Source: Manihot esculenta
Taxonomy: Eukaryota > Streptophyta > Magnoliopsida > Malpighiales > Euphorbiaceae
DNA: 64,000 nt
Direction of reading: 5' to 3'
Assembly: GCF_001659605.2 (NCBI RefSeq)
Contig: NC_035169.2
Location: 8,403,610 to 8,467,609 of the forward strand
The notes under the pieces are model-generated. The model saw only the letters and a program-made list of their open reading frames with translations, had not been told where the DNA came from and searched no databases. How positions within the stretch are numbered: position 1 is the first letter of the stretch; every line of letters starts with the position of its first letter. Below are positions 23,301-35,288 of this stretch, piece by piece. A program made the position numbers and the translations under genes.

Positions 23301-25349
23301 TGTAACGGCCTGGAAACCGGACCGCTACCGGCGCTACGGTCCAGATCGACTTAAGGTCGCTGGGACCCGTAGCAAGCCTACTATACATCTTGTACATCTG
23401 ATAAAACCCATACATGATAATACATTTTCATAAAAACTTTAAAACTTTTCATATACCAAGCTTGACCTGTGCATGCACCATAACTGTAAATATAAAAACC
23501 CCTTACTAGAGCCCTCATCAAATGCTCTAGTGGGTCAACATAACATACATCAAGCTTGGTTCAACATATCTCATCATTAAAACATTTCATAAAGATCATG
23601 TACCAACAGGGATTAACCATACATTAGGGCCAAGCACAATACTAATCCTCATTACATTACTTTACATTGCATTACCTTACATGTCCACTACTATTCTATT
23701 ACATAACATAGCCATTACCCTTGCTGACATCCTGCTAACTCTGACCCTGCAAACCTGTGGGTTAGGGGAAAGGGGTGAGCTACAAGAGCCCAGTGAGCAG
23801 AACTATAAAAAATATCATAATAAACCTATGCTTTCATGGATGCGTCATAGCACAAACAATTCACATCACGGATGGACTGACCCAAAAATCCCTCTACTCT
23901 GTGCCCGGCCCTCGGTGGAGCTCCTCAGGATTTCTATTACATACATAAGCTCTGTGCCCGGCCCTCGGTGGGGCTCCTCAGGACTTCTATTACATAACAT
24001 ACTATCTAGAGGGCTAATGGGTCATCCTGTTGTCCATCCACACCCACAATGAATAATGCAATGCGTCATATTCGTGAATTCTAATGCAAATAACTTGTTA
24101 AATATCATGATGCATGAGCATACTTAAAACATTTCATTTCTTGAAATAAAAGATTAGTTTAGTTCTACTCACCTCTGGCTGACTCTGAATTAACTCTGTA
24201 GCAGCTATCTCACTGCTGATCACCTCGGTTCCTCAAGTCCGATCCTACACAGGTGGACTCAAATGAGGGACCAAACATACTCTAACATGACTCTAAACAA
24301 CTTTCCAAAAAATTCCCTAAAATATCATAAAACATGCATAGGAAATAGGCAAACGAAGGTTGGACAGGGGATTTTCGGCGGCAGGTTCGGCGGCCGAAGG
24401 TCCCTCCAGATCTGAAAGTCACAACCTTCGGGGGCAGGTTCGGCGGCCGAAACTCCCCTCCAGAGCCGAAAGTCCAACTTTCGGGGGCAAGGTTAGGCGG
24501 CCAAAACTGCCTCCCCTGGCAGGTTCGGCGGCCGAACCTTGATTCGGCGGCCGAACCTGGATCCTTCTAGGTGGCAGAACTCGATTCTGCCATCCCACAT
24601 TCAGCCATCCCAATATCCCAACATGCATCCAACTATACTAAAGCATGCATAAACACATTTTCAAGTATATAGGGGCATAAAACTAGCCTATACCCCAACA
24701 AACATCACATTTAGCATACATTTATCCTAAATGGTACATAAACCCTAACATTTTACAACTAGCCTAAACATGCATCAAAACCCTTAATCCCTTCTTAAAA
24801 CTTACTTAAAACATAAAAGAGGGTAGAGATCTACACTTACCTCTTGAAGATTGAGAGGAGATGTGACCCAAACTTGGAGATTGGGAGAAATCGAGCTCCG
24901 GGGGTCTCCAAGCTTCAAAACTTTGATCTTTAGCTTAAAATCTTCAAAACATGGTAAAAACTCATAAAAACTCTAAGAGATTTGAAGGAAAACATAAAAT
25001 CAACCATGGAGGGTCAAGAACTCACCTTTGTCCGAAAATAGAGAAAAAAAACTCGCCCATTTTCGGACAGGGGGCCTTTTATAGGTGGCTGGCCAGGCCA
25101 CCTTCGGGGGCCAAAGGTGCTTCCGCAAGAGCACCAAGTTCGGCGGCCGAACCTGGCTTTCTCCCTCCTTGGTCTTTTCTTTCAAAACTCAATTTCTTTC
25201 TTCATTAAAACCATAAAACATATAAAAACATTTTAGAAAATATTTATTTTACCCTTCTAGAAGGCTCCGACATCCATGAATTCCGGATTCCAACGGAGAT
25301 TCCGCCGGAAGGTAGGAATTCTGATACCGGGGTCTAGCCGGGTATTACA
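23301..25349 (-). mobile_element. Solo LTR of the 45122-type gypsy family, nested in element A
   Basis: A 2049-bp LTR reading TGTAATACCCGGC from 25349 on the minus strand and ending GTTACA at 23301. It is flanked by perfect 5-bp TSDs TTGGC (23296-23300 and 25350-25354), and element A's pol resumes on each side. The terminal sequences, palindrome clusters (about 24370-24560 and 25135-25155), TATA box and splice-like sites match the 45122 LTRs. It arose by recombination between the two LTRs of a formerly full element. It is younger than element A. Confidence 0.93.
25077..25084 (-). promoter_or_regulatory. LTR TATA box in nested solo LTR
   Basis: TATAAAAG on the minus strand, same relative place as in the other family LTRs. 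Confidence 0.6.
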
Positions 25350-25359
25350 TTGGCCTTCA

Positions 25360-26625
25360 AGACTTGTACTTTGGCTACTTTTGCATTACTAGATCCTTTG
25401 CTTGGTATACCTTTTTATTTGGTTCATTACCAGCTATGAATCGTTGTTTATTCTGAGGTCGGTTGCCCCCATTTTTGAGGCTATCTACATTCCATTCAGA
25501 AGGGCTTCGTACTCAGCCATGTTATTAGATGCTAGAAACCCGAAGCGCAGGGCATAACATACTTTAAACTCATCAGGTCCTTTCAGAAGAATTTCTGCCC
25601 CACTACCTGTGGAGCTCGACGCCTCGTCTACAAACAGATTCCACACGAATTCATGCTGGTGCTGACTTCCCTCCCCTTCTTCCACTGAACTCGGCAGCGC
25701 ATTGTTCTATTCATCTCAAGTGTGCTGAAGGAGCATTCAACTATGAAGTCGACCAAGGCTTGTGTTTTAATTGCTGTCCGAAGTCGATAAATGAGACAGT
25801 AAGGGCTAATTTCTACTGACCATGCTAGTATCCATCCTGAAATTTCAGGCCTGTGTAAGATCTTCTTCAAAGGTTGATCAATCATTACTACTCCTTGGTG
25901 GTCTTACAGATACATCCTGAATTTCCTCACTGCCAATAACAAAGCAAATGTCAATTTCTCTATGTTCATATATCTAACATCAGCGTCTTTAAGTATCTTG
26001 CTGACATAGAAGATGGGTTTCTGGATTCCTGCCTTTTCTCTTACTAGTACAGCGCTCACTGCCTGTTCTGATGCAGTCAGGTAGATCAATAGCTCTTCTC
26101 CCACTAATGGACTGCTAAGCACATGTGGAGAGCTGAGATATTCCTTAAGGCTTTTGAAGGCCTCTTGGCAATCTTCTGATCGTTTGAAATTCGGGACTTT
26201 CCTTAGATTCTTGAAGAAGGGTAGGCATCTCTCTGCTAACCTAGACATAAATCTGTTAAGTGCTACTACTCTTTCTGTGAGCCTCTGTACATCCCTTACA
26301 TAAGTTGGCTCAGACATACTCAATATGGCTTTAACCTTTTTTGGGTTCGGCTGTATGTCTTTCTGACTGACCATGTAGTCCAAAAATTTTCCTCCTTTGA
26401 TGAACAAAGCGCATTTCGCAGGGTTCAATCTTATTATGTACCGCTACAGTACCCGAAAGACTTCTTCTAAGTCAATCAGGTGTTGCTGGAAAGTTTGGCT
26501 TTTAACTACCATGTTATCGACGTACACTCTACATTTCTCCCTATCTGATCTTTGAAGATTTTATTCATCAGTCACTGGTATGTCACCCTCGCATTTTTCA
26601 ACCCAAAAGGCGTAGCTTTATAGCA
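25360..26625 (-). pseudogene. Reverse transcriptase (C-terminal part) and RNase H remnant of element A
   Basis: Minus strand. From 26620 down: ATPFGLKNA-like RT palm region with stops, then MNPAKCALFIKGGKFLDYMV (26428 onward), VRDVQRLTERVVALNRFMSR (RT connection), and the RNase H-like tether with AVSAVLVRE and KPIFYVSKIL. RNase H proper shows WNLFVDEASSSTGSGAEILL and NNMAEYEALLNGM (25685-25485). The YVDD-containing stretch is too decayed to read cleanly. The nested solo LTR separates this from integrase. Confidence 0.8.
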
Positions 26626-26639
26626 ATATGTACCATCCT

Positions 26640-26754
26640 CGGTTGATTTACTGGGGCAGTTGGGCTAGAAAATGAGAACTGTGGACCTTTCTTGTTTGAA
26701 CTCAGTTCGTTTGGAGTATTTTCAGTATGATTTTCACTGTGATTGGCCATGTGG
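26640..26754 (-). pseudogene. N-terminal gag remnant of element A
   Basis: Minus strand MANHSENHTENTPNELSSNK followed by an SFSSPTAP segment, closely related to the equivalent start in element B (MANHNKNHAVNTPNDLSS at 30262). It runs directly into RT sequence at about 26640, so the rest of gag, protease and N-terminal RT were deleted. Confidence 0.65.
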
Positions 26755-26827
26755 ATCTCAGTGGGTGAAATGAGAATGAGAATTCTGGTATGAAAAGATC
26801 TCTTTCGTTCCCACAAGCGGTGCTAAT

Positions 26828-27213
26828 TGATGTATGAGATCCAATAAGAGTAGGCTTAGAGTGTATTTTGGTAAGTTTGGTTTATTTCTCCCCTGATTCC
26901 TTTTATTCTTTTTCTTTTTTGTCTTCTAGTGACGTGTAACCGCTGTCCTACGCTCGTACCCTCCTGTCATAGTCACGCCGGCCGTACGTACAGACATATG
27001 TGGACATGTCCGGACATCACGGGTTTGTTATCCCACGAAATTAACGGGTTATTCGTGACTAGACCCCTATATGTAACCCTGTCCTCAGTCCGACTCATCA
27101 AAATAAGTCCAATGCTTATATATGCTATAGGCTTCGACATTGAGCTCTAATAGAATTAAAGCCCGACTTTCTTAAAATGGGCTCAGCGGAGTGTCATGAC
27201 CCGATCGTCATCA
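26828..27213 (-). repeat. Right LTR of element A (its 5' LTR)
   Basis: Starts TGATGTATGAGATCC on the plus strand and ends GATCGTCATCA. The adjacent inner bases (about 26812-26826) are a decayed tRNA primer site. It shares a GCCGTACGTAC palindrome and the CTTATATATG block with the left LTR. Confidence 0.85.
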
Positions 27214-27360
27214 ATTAATATAATATAGATAATATTATAAAAAAAGTAATATCACATTTAATTTTATTTAATTTTTTTATATCATTTCCTAAAATACATT
27301 AGTTCTACTTTATAGTATTTATTAAGTTTTTAAATCATTAGCATCATATATAATTATAGT
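27214..27360. other. 147-bp spacer between elements A and B
   Basis: AT-rich host sequence beginning with A's TSD ATTAA and ending with B's TSD ATAGT; nothing else seen. Confidence 0.7.
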
Positions 27361-27815
27361 TGATGTTCTGAGATCCAAAGAAAATAGGGTTTTCAATAGT
27401 TGTCTCTGCCTTCCCAGGGAGGGAGGTGTCCCTCCCCTTTTATTCCTTTCCTTTTGTCTGCTAGTGACGCCTAACGGCTTCTCTGCTGCAGTGCTTCCTG
27501 TCTCTGTCACGCAGGTCCGTACGTACGGAAGCGTTAGACGCCCTCTCCACGCCAGACGGTCATTTAATTTCCTCCAGCGCGCGTGTAGACAGGGCTACGA
27601 GGTGACTGAGCCTGCTGTCCTTCCTCCTGTCACGTCATCGGGCCGAGCTCCTGGTTAGTGGGCCTGGGTTTGTGAGTGGAAAGGTTCACTTTGTGGGATT
27701 GAGTTAGGGCTGAAAGGGTTGGACCGGCCTGTTGAGGAAGCTTCGTGGGCTTTGGCCAGTGTTGCCTTTATGGGCTCGGCCCCCTACTGGAATGCGTGAG
27801 ACTCGACAGTCATCA
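27361..27815 (-). repeat. Left LTR of element B
   Basis: TGATGTTCTGAGATCC at its left end and GACAGTCATCA at its right. Contains the perfect 12-bp palindrome CCGTACGTACGG (27517-27528). Roughly nine-tenths identical by eye to the right LTR. Confidence 0.9.
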
Positions 27816-28058
27816 ATTGCTCCTTTACCTTCTCAACAGTTATTACATGAGTGATGAGAGGGTAAATATCTAGTCTCTCTTAATGACCGTGCGGCTCGAG
27901 AACGGTTCCATCAAAACGTCTCTTCTTTGCTTTACTGTCTTTAGAATTCAAAAATCCCCAAATCTTTACAGAACTTTCCTCCTTCACTTGCTCTCTGTGC
28001 ACTTCATTTCTCTCGTATTCTCGCCAAACCATTTTCAAGGTACGTTTCTTGTTCTACC

Positions 28059-29770
28059 ATGGAGGGTCCTAAACTTCCTGATGTGATGAACCTAGAGTCT
28101 ACTGTCACTCCTTCTTCTCTCGCTATCCTATTTTCTCGAGAGTATTTGGATACTCCTTTATTTCGGAGTAAGGCTCCTCATCGCAATGAGAGGATCGTCC
28201 TTCCCGATCCTCCTGTCTCTGGTCTCGTTGATCCCTAGAGGGACCGTAGTCTAGTCTTCTTTGTCAAACAGTGCGAGTTTGGTTTAACTTTTCATTTCAC
28301 TCCATTCTTTATCGAGGTTTTTCGGTATTTTGGGATAACTCCCCGTATGCTTGCCCCTTACTCGATTCTTTTCATGTGCTCCTTCGAGTCTGTTTGTCTG
28401 AGCTGGGGTTTCACTCCTACAGCTCGTCTGTTTTCCACCTTCTTCCGACTGGTCTGTGCCAGCCAGTGTTTTTATTATTTTGCCTCCCGGGGAGGACTGT
28501 CTATCTTTTCGGATCACAAAGATTCCATTAAAAGCTGGGCAGAGGGTTTCGCCGTTGTGTAGCTAAAGGAGGGTTCCGGGCTATCCTGGCAAGTAGATCT
28601 CCCTTGGAGGGATGTGCCCCCTGGTAGCAATGACATCCCTCAGCTGACCCTCTCCGAGCAGGTCGGCCTTTTCAGACTGACTTCTGTTAAGAAGAAGTAT
28701 GATGTCGAGAAGTGCATGTTTGTGTCCAGTCTTCAGGACTATAAGGACGTTGGTATTAGTTTTGTTGGTGTGTCATATTCCTTTATTCTTGTCTACTATT
28801 TGGTATGTTTCTAACTCATTTGATTTCTGTTTTTGCAGCTTCCAAACTTCCCATGGATCAAATCAAGCCCCCGAAGAATTTTGTTTTATCTCGGGAGAGC
28901 ATGAGGGCGGCTCTGGATGCCTTCCGAGCTGGCTTGTCAGTGGCTGATGCGACTCAGAAGGTCGCTGAGATTATCTCCCCCCACTCTACTGGTCGGGCCA
29001 TTTCCCGTGCCCCAGCCCCTTCCCGTACTATGGCACCGGGCTCCAAGGGTCCTTGTTCGGGAGCTTTTAGGGCCTCTAGTCGTAGCAGGTCTCACTCCTC
29101 CTCCCGGTCTCCCGCAGCTCCAAAGTCAAAGCCGGCCTCAGTATCGGCCTCCTGGGAGCTCGTTGCCATTGAAGAATCTGCTCAGGAGGTTCCACAAGGA
29201 AAGGATGAGGTCGTTCCCACTACTGGGGGCATTCCTCGGGAAAGCGACGAGGTTCCCTTGGCCGTTGGGGGTGCTTCTGAAGGTGGAGCCGAGGTCGTCC
29301 CAGTCGGTGGGGGTATCTCTGTGGTCAAGGCAAAGGCCAAAGCCATCTCAGCTGCTCTCCGCTCGAAGAAGACCTCGGCTAGCAGCAGTGTCGTGGTCAA
29401 GGAGGCCGTTGGCAAGCGAACTTCTTCCTCGAAGGTTCCTGCTGAGGTTCCAGCCCCAAAGAAGGCCTGCGTGTCTGAGCGGCCTGCCCTAGTTCTCCCT
29501 CCCACCGAGAAGGCAAAAATGCCTGTGGAGCTGTTGTCTTCTGCCCCGGACAATGAGGTTTTGAACGCGGATGAGATCACTCCTTAGTGCCCCGCGAGCC
29601 GCGTTGTCGAGCTATTACTGGAGAGGATGTTCAGCGGGGTCATTGAGGCTTCAGACCCACGCTTGCTTGCCCTCACCGGCCTCTTAGCCTGTTCTACTTG
29701 AGAGCATGTGGCTTTTCGCTCCCGGACTCGGGAGAAGTTAGGGGATACAGTCAGGAAGATGCTTCTAATG
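28059..29770 (+). pseudogene. Antisense gene of element B, exons 1-2 (3' truncated)
   Basis: ATG at 28059 opens MEGPKLPDVMNLESTVTPSS. The domain core reads FHFTPFFIEVFRYFGITPRM and later LTSVKKKYDVEKCMF, the same as in A and C and resembling the Pfam 'putative gypsy type transposon' family. Intron 1 is 28753-28838 (GT-AG, 86 bp). Exon 2 (from 28839) gives MDQIKPPKNFVLSRESMRAA and a long Ser/Ala/Pro/Val-rich low-complexity region. Exon 2 ends at a GTAAGT donor (29771), but exon 3 is deleted. In-frame stops at 28238, about 28559 and 29585 break the frame. Function unknown. Confidence 0.7.
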
Positions 29771-30262
29771 GTAAGTTATTCTTTCTTTTTTGGTTTATTT
29801 CTTGCCTTTGTTGTTTTCTGATCTTGTCATTGTCAATAAGCTCCCTTGCCCTCCTTCCGTGGACTCTGGCTATTAGTTCCTCTCCACCAGCTCCTCTGCT
29901 TCCTACTCCGGCTCTGTGGCTGCTTTGTTGAGGGGCTGGGTGGTTGAAGGTGGGTTGAGGTTCTACGACAGGGATTGCTTCCACTACGGGAGACACATTT
30001 AACGGGGCATTGAGACCCCTCTGTTGCATTATTTACTCCAGCCAGTGGGCGGTGTTTTGTAGTTGAAGGGCTATGGTTTGGAGCTCTTGGTTGGAGAGGG
30101 TGTTTTGGGGCGTGTTTCCTGCTGAACTTGGTGAAGGAACATGCAGCATTGGTGGTTGGCTGGTGGGGTTGTGGGGCTAGAAAAAGAGAACTGTTGCCCT
30201 TCCTGGGCAGAGCTCAGGTCATTTGGGGTGTTAACAGCGTGGTTTTTATTGTGGTTTGCCAT
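29751..30262 (-). pseudogene. N-terminal gag remnant of element B
   Basis: Minus strand, starting MANHNKNHAVNTPNDLSSAQ at 30262 and continuing (with a frame break) into MQQRGLNAPLNVSPVVEAIP ... ELIDNDKIRKQQRQ, a charged tail. It ends where the deletion joins gag to antisense intron 2 at about 29775. No nucleocapsid zinc knuckle remains. Confidence 0.6.
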
Positions 30263-30342
30263 TGTGGATCTCAGTGGGTTTTACAAGAAAGGAAACTCCA
30301 GTGATGAAAAGATCTCCTTCGTTTCCCACCGACGGCGCCAAT

Positions 30343-30783
30343 TGATGTTCTGAGATCCAGAGAAAATAGGATTTTAATAGTTATCTCTGCCTTCCCAGGG
30401 AAGGAGGTGTCTCTCCCCTTTTATTCATTTCCTTTTGTCTGCTAGTGACACCTAACGGCTTCTCTGCTACAGTGTTACTTGTTTCTGTCATGCAGGTCCG
30501 TACGTACGGAAGCGTCAAATGCCCTTTTCACGCAAGACGATAATTTAATTCCCTCCGGCCCGCGTGTAGACAGGGCTGCGAGGTGACTGGGCCTGCTGTC
30601 CTTCCTCCTGTCACGTCACCGGGCCGAGCTCATGGTTAGTGGGTCTGGGTTTGTGAGTGGAAAGGTTCCCTCTGTGGGATTGAGTCAAGGCTGAAAGGGT
30701 TGGACCGACCTGCTGAGGAAGTTTCGTGGGTTTTAAAAGGGTTGGCTTTATGGGCTCGGCGCCGAGAGGCCCGACAATCATCA
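30343..30783 (-). repeat. Right LTR of element B
   Basis: TGATGTTCTGAGATCC at 30343 and CGACAATCATCA ending at 30783; palindrome CCGTACGTACGG at 30498-30509. Confidence 0.9.
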
Positions 30784-30788
30784 ATGGT

Positions 30789-31208
30789 TATAACTTTTTT
30801 AAATATAATTAATTTTTATATAATATTTACAATTTATAGATTTATCCGTATGTATGAATTAACTTATTGTTAAACAATTTCTTACTAATTTTTGTGTGTA
30901 TATGGTACTGATTGCTTATATTATTAAAAATTTGAGAAAATAATTAATATAACATGAGTACTAATATAAAATAATTGATTGTGTTATAGATTATAAAATT
31001 ATGTATAAAATGAAAGAGTTTAATTTCATATTATTTGTAATTTCTTAATTGAAATTATTATCTTAATTGATTGTATTTAGAATATAATTTATTATTATAT
31101 ATCAAATAATAACTATTTTATTTAAATGTAAATTTAAATTTTTAATTTGAATATATTAAATTTTCATTAGTATTACACATTTCTATTTTTTATGAAATCA
31201 AAGAATTA

Positions 31209-31245
<37 letters not shown>

Positions 31246-32437
31246 CTTATTTGTTTCTTCATAGAAATCGGCATATTTAGTTGCATAGTAAAGGTATAGT
31301 TTTCTTTTTAAAAAATTAAATTATAATAAAAATTAATTTAAATAAAAATAGACGGAAAGAATTTTGAATTTATATGAACTCTATAATTAATATTCAAACA
31401 ACAAAATTTAAAATAAATAAATTTAACAACAAATTAAATTAAATTCTAAATTTAAATAAATAGTAGTTAATTAAATAAATAAATTTAACGATAAATTAAA
31501 TTTAATCTTGAAATTTAAATAAATAGTATTTAAGTAAGAATAAAGAACTGTAAATATATTTCAACTCTAAATTGATTTATATGTAAACTTAAAAATAAAT
31601 TAATCTTAATAGCCAGAAAATTTTAATTTTTTATTGTAAATAATTTAAAAAAACTAAGGCTATTTTTGAAATTTCCATTATTTTTATTTTTTTATATTTA
31701 TATTTATATAAATTATAGATTAATGAAGAAAATGAAAATTAAACCAAATTTGTTTCATGGGACTTGGTTTGCAATCATAATGGACAAGAACATTGGAATG
31801 TTTGGCCATTTCATTAATCTCCATCCTAATAATTAAAGGTTTATTTAGATATTAAAAAAATTATATAATTATTAATGCATATTTTAAAAATCAACATAGA
31901 CAAATATTTTTTTTTTGACAAAAAAAATTCATAATAAGAAGAGCAACCTTTTCATTTATGTGAAAGAAAAATATAAATAAAATTAAATACCATTATTGAT
32001 GAAACAAGAATTGAATTCTCAACCTTCCACTTCATTGAAATGCATGCAAAGCATTTAGTGATCGTTACATAGGAAAAGAAAAAGAAAATTAGGCTCTAAA
32101 AATCTGAAAATGGGTTGGAGTTATTGATTGTTTACTTTATATTTCAGTGGTAGACGAGCATTCAAAACCTAACAAATCCATGCCATTACCAGCCAAACTC
32201 TACCACTGATTCAATTGATTGCCATTAAAAGCATTTATATGCAACTTTAATTTCTTTTTCATAATTCTTCTCTCTAAATTTGACTATCTCATTCTTCATG
32301 TTTTAAGGAAATTTTAAATAATAATCATAAAGAATTCAGAGTTAGGTGGTTTTTATACCCAACTCCACCTTTAAATTCCGGTTGCTTTTCTCGGTGATAT
32401 TCTTCGATACTCTTTGTTGTCATCTTAAATTCACCGC
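30789..32437. other. AT-rich intergenic DNA with (TA)n tract
   Basis: No gene supported. A (TA)n microsatellite lies at 31212-31245. Composition is extremely AT-rich throughout. Confidence 0.5.
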
Positions 32438-32865
32438 AGATGACCGTCGGATTTTCTATATCCGGAATGAGACCGAGCTCGAAAGAAAAAAATAAGCTCA
32501 AAATTTATCAGACCATCCTCGAATAGACTGACCCACTACTGCAAATCCAAACCCGGACACATGGACAGGCCGAATGGTTCATAGGAGCGGGCCCAACAGG
32601 AGATAATCCAGCCAAGTGATATGACGTGAGAGAGAATAGCTAGTCCAGTCATTTTGTAGCCTTATCAGCACGCGTATCGAGGGAATTAAATGACCGTCTA
32701 GTGTGGAAGGGTGTTCTGACGCATCCGTACGTACAGATTTGAGTGACAGAGACAGATAACACTATAATAGAGAGGCGATTAGACATCACTTGCAGATAAA
32801 AAGAAAAGGGCCGACGAAACTTACACACCCATCGTAAACTCTATTTTCTGAATCTCAAAATATGA
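32438..32865 (+). mobile_element. Decayed solo LTR related to Tat elements A/B, plus orientation
   Basis: Reads as the reverse complement of element B's LTR: GATGACCGTCGG near the start, an AATTAAATGACCGTCTAG block, CATCCGTACGTACAGA (32723-32738), and TCTATTTTCTGAATCTCAAA near the end. Flanks ACCGC and ACCAT could be a worn TSD. No internal sequence remains. Confidence 0.7.
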
Positions 32866-33619
32866 ACCATGACTGATTGTTTCTGTTCTTTTTTATGTTC
32901 ATCAGTAAACTGAATAATGAGAAATTATTCGATATAATTGTTGCATTTATAATGATCAAATATTATTGATTATAGTGAAATTTATATAAAATTTGCCCAT
33001 AATTATAATAAAATTATATATATAATTTATATTATAAAAATTCTCTCAAATAATATTAATATTTTCATATTAATATTTCTGACCATATCTAAAAAATTTT
33101 GCTAGTCACTAATGGCGTGATATTAAAATTATTATTTTGATATAAGTTGAAGAACGATCTCTAAAATAAAAAATAATTATAAGATATTTTTTGCTTAATT
33201 ATATTAACCATATTTTTTTAGTGCATACAAAAAAAAATTCATCTTCATGGAAGAGGGTTAAAACCACTTCTGCAACAAGTTAAATGACAAATTACAAAAG
33301 CTGGCTTTGCTACAGCTGACATAGACTCAAGAGTTTCTGGGGTTAAACTCCTATAATAATAATTAATAATTTGGTTAGGGGAGGCATTAATGATGTCATT
33401 ATTAGTGACAAAGATAGATAGCAACATATTAGCAGCTATGATTAATTATTCTTCAAGGAATTCAAATGAGAAATTAAAGTAATGAATGTGGAGAAACTTT
33501 TCTGGAAAGTACATATGATTTTGATTGAGTCTATTATCTATCTAGGGTTTGGATTTTCAAAATTCTGACCTAGATTCTCATATAACTATATTGCATTATG
33601 ATTCATTTAAGTAAATCTT
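32866..33619. other. AT-rich spacer between the two solo LTRs
   Basis: No gene supported; a 60-codon minus-strand open frame near 33245-33427 has no recognisable features. Confidence 0.4.
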
Positions 33620-34075
33620 TGATGACCGCCGGATCTCATCTACCGTGAATGAAGCCGAATTCAAAAAAATAATGCAGACTCAAAACTCATGAAATCTGTT
33701 TTAGCTGACCGATTCAGCATTTCAAGTCTTGACCTGGACTCGCAGGACAAGCCGGGTCGACCGCGAGCCCAGGTTCAGCGAGAAGCAGTTCAGCCCGGTG
33801 ATGTGACGTGAGGAAGGATAGTAGGTCCACTCATTTCGTAACCCTGTTTGCATACACGCCAAAAGAATTAAATGACCGCCTGACGGGTCTGACACATCCA
33901 TACGTACGAATCTAAATGACAGAAACAGATGATAGCAGAACGACCGTTAGACGTTACTAGTAGATAAAAGGAAAAGAAATAAAATAAAGTAACATCTTTC
34001 TATCCATATAAGTTTACTATCCATATAAGTTTACATTCATATTGTAAATTTTATTTTCTGAATTTCAAAACATCA
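33620..34075 (+). mobile_element. Second decayed solo LTR related to Tat elements A/B, plus orientation
   Basis: Starts TGATGACCGCCGGATC and ends TTTCAAAACATCA. It shares the same blocks as 32438-32865, including AATTAAATGACCGCC and a TACGTACGA palindrome remnant at 33901. A short stretch (CCATATAAGTTTAC-type) is duplicated in its last third. Flanks ATCTT and ATTCT are at best a diverged TSD. Confidence 0.75.
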
Positions 34076-35288
34076 ATTCTCAACATAAAATATATTAATA
34101 TCTTACTATTTAACCTTAGACATAAAATAAAACTTATATAATATTAATAACTTACTATTTAACCTTTGAGATAAAATAAAACTTATAGTAGACCTGTATT
34201 TTAGAATTTAATTTTTAAAATTTTATTTTATTAATAAAATAATTTATTTAATTACAATTTATTCTTATATTTTTATAAGTTAATTTTTAAATATTATAAT
34301 TATTTATAAATAAATACTTATATTTGCATAAAGTAATTTTTTTCATATTTAATCAATTGTAATATTTTATATTTAAAAAATAAAATAAAATAAACAATTT
34401 AGATGCAGTATTTCGTCCAAATTCAAGTTAAAGAATTTTTTTTTCCAATTTTTCATCTCATCATTTAATTTTCTATTTTAATTAATCTAGTAGATTCTTT
34501 ATTTAATTTTCATTTTGTTCAAATGTAAGATATTTATTAAATTTAAATATTTTTAAATTTGAAAAATGAAAATTAAATAAGTATACAACAATTTATTTAT
34601 AAATTGTTACTAAAAAATATAAAAAGTTTAAATCAATATTATTTTATTAATACAATAAAATTTTAAAAAGTTAATTTAAAAATATAAAAACTAAATTGTA
34701 AGTTAATTTCATTAAAATTCAGATAAAAAAACATTAAATCACGTTATGGTTGTTTATATTTGATTTGGTATTTGAAACGATAAGAATAAAAATTTAAGGA
34801 TTTAAAATTTAATTCAGATCAAGCCGGAATTTAAATAATAATATATATTATAATATGATAGTAATATTTCTATTACAATTATTGTTTTATATATCTTATA
34901 AATATTTTTTAAAATAAATTAACTTAAATTTTAAAATAAAAAGTATTTATTGAAAATAAAATTTTAAATTTTAAATATTAACATCAATTTATATAATTAA
35001 AAATTACTTAAAACTTAATTAAAAGTTTATAATATCTAAAAAAATATAAATATTAATATATTGAAATGATATAATAAAATAAATATAAAATTTTATGTAT
35101 TTTTTCATTTTATAAAAATAATATATAAAAAATATGTAATAACTTAATTCAATTAATAACATAAATTTGCATTATTAAGAAGTTTTTCTTTATAATAATA
35201 TGTTATAAAAAAATACATATATTTTGCAAAATTAAATTATTATTACTTAATTTAAGATTTACAATATAAAATTATATTTGGAAATGAT
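34076..35288. other. AT-rich intergenic DNA
   Basis: Read on both strands; no gene, tRNA or recognisable repeat. Confidence 0.5.

Larger units (their letters stand above)
16435..27213 (-). mobile_element. Tat-lineage Ty3/gypsy element A (pol on minus strand), internally deleted, with nested solo LTR
   Basis: The element is bounded by LTRs 16435-16896 and 26828-27213, with perfect 5-bp TSDs ATTAA at 16430-16434 and 27214-27218. Minus-strand order from the right: LTR, degenerate tRNA-primer site, start of gag, RT, RNase H, integrase, tandem repeats, then the plus-strand antisense gene, then the other LTR. An additional gene in antisense between pol and the 3' LTR, and tandem repeats in the same interval, are known traits of the Tat lineage. 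Most of gag, all of protease and the N-terminal RT are missing, and the rest has stops and frameshifts. A solo LTR of another gypsy family (23301-25349) interrupts it. Confidence 0.9.
27361..30783 (-). mobile_element. Tat-lineage element B: pol-less derivative with LTRs, antisense gene and gag start
   Basis: LTRs 27361-27815 and 30343-30783 enclose only 2.5 kb. The TSDs are ATAGT (27356-27360) and ATGGT (30784-30788), one mismatch. A primer site TGGCGCCGTC lies on the minus strand at 30340-30331, next to the right LTR. Inside are the plus-strand antisense gene (exons 1 and 2) and, on the minus strand, the first part of gag. All of protease, RT, RNase H and integrase, the 72-bp array and exon 3 of the antisense gene are missing; the deletion point lies inside antisense intron 2. 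It is less AT-rich than element A and represents a different subfamily. Confidence 0.9.
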
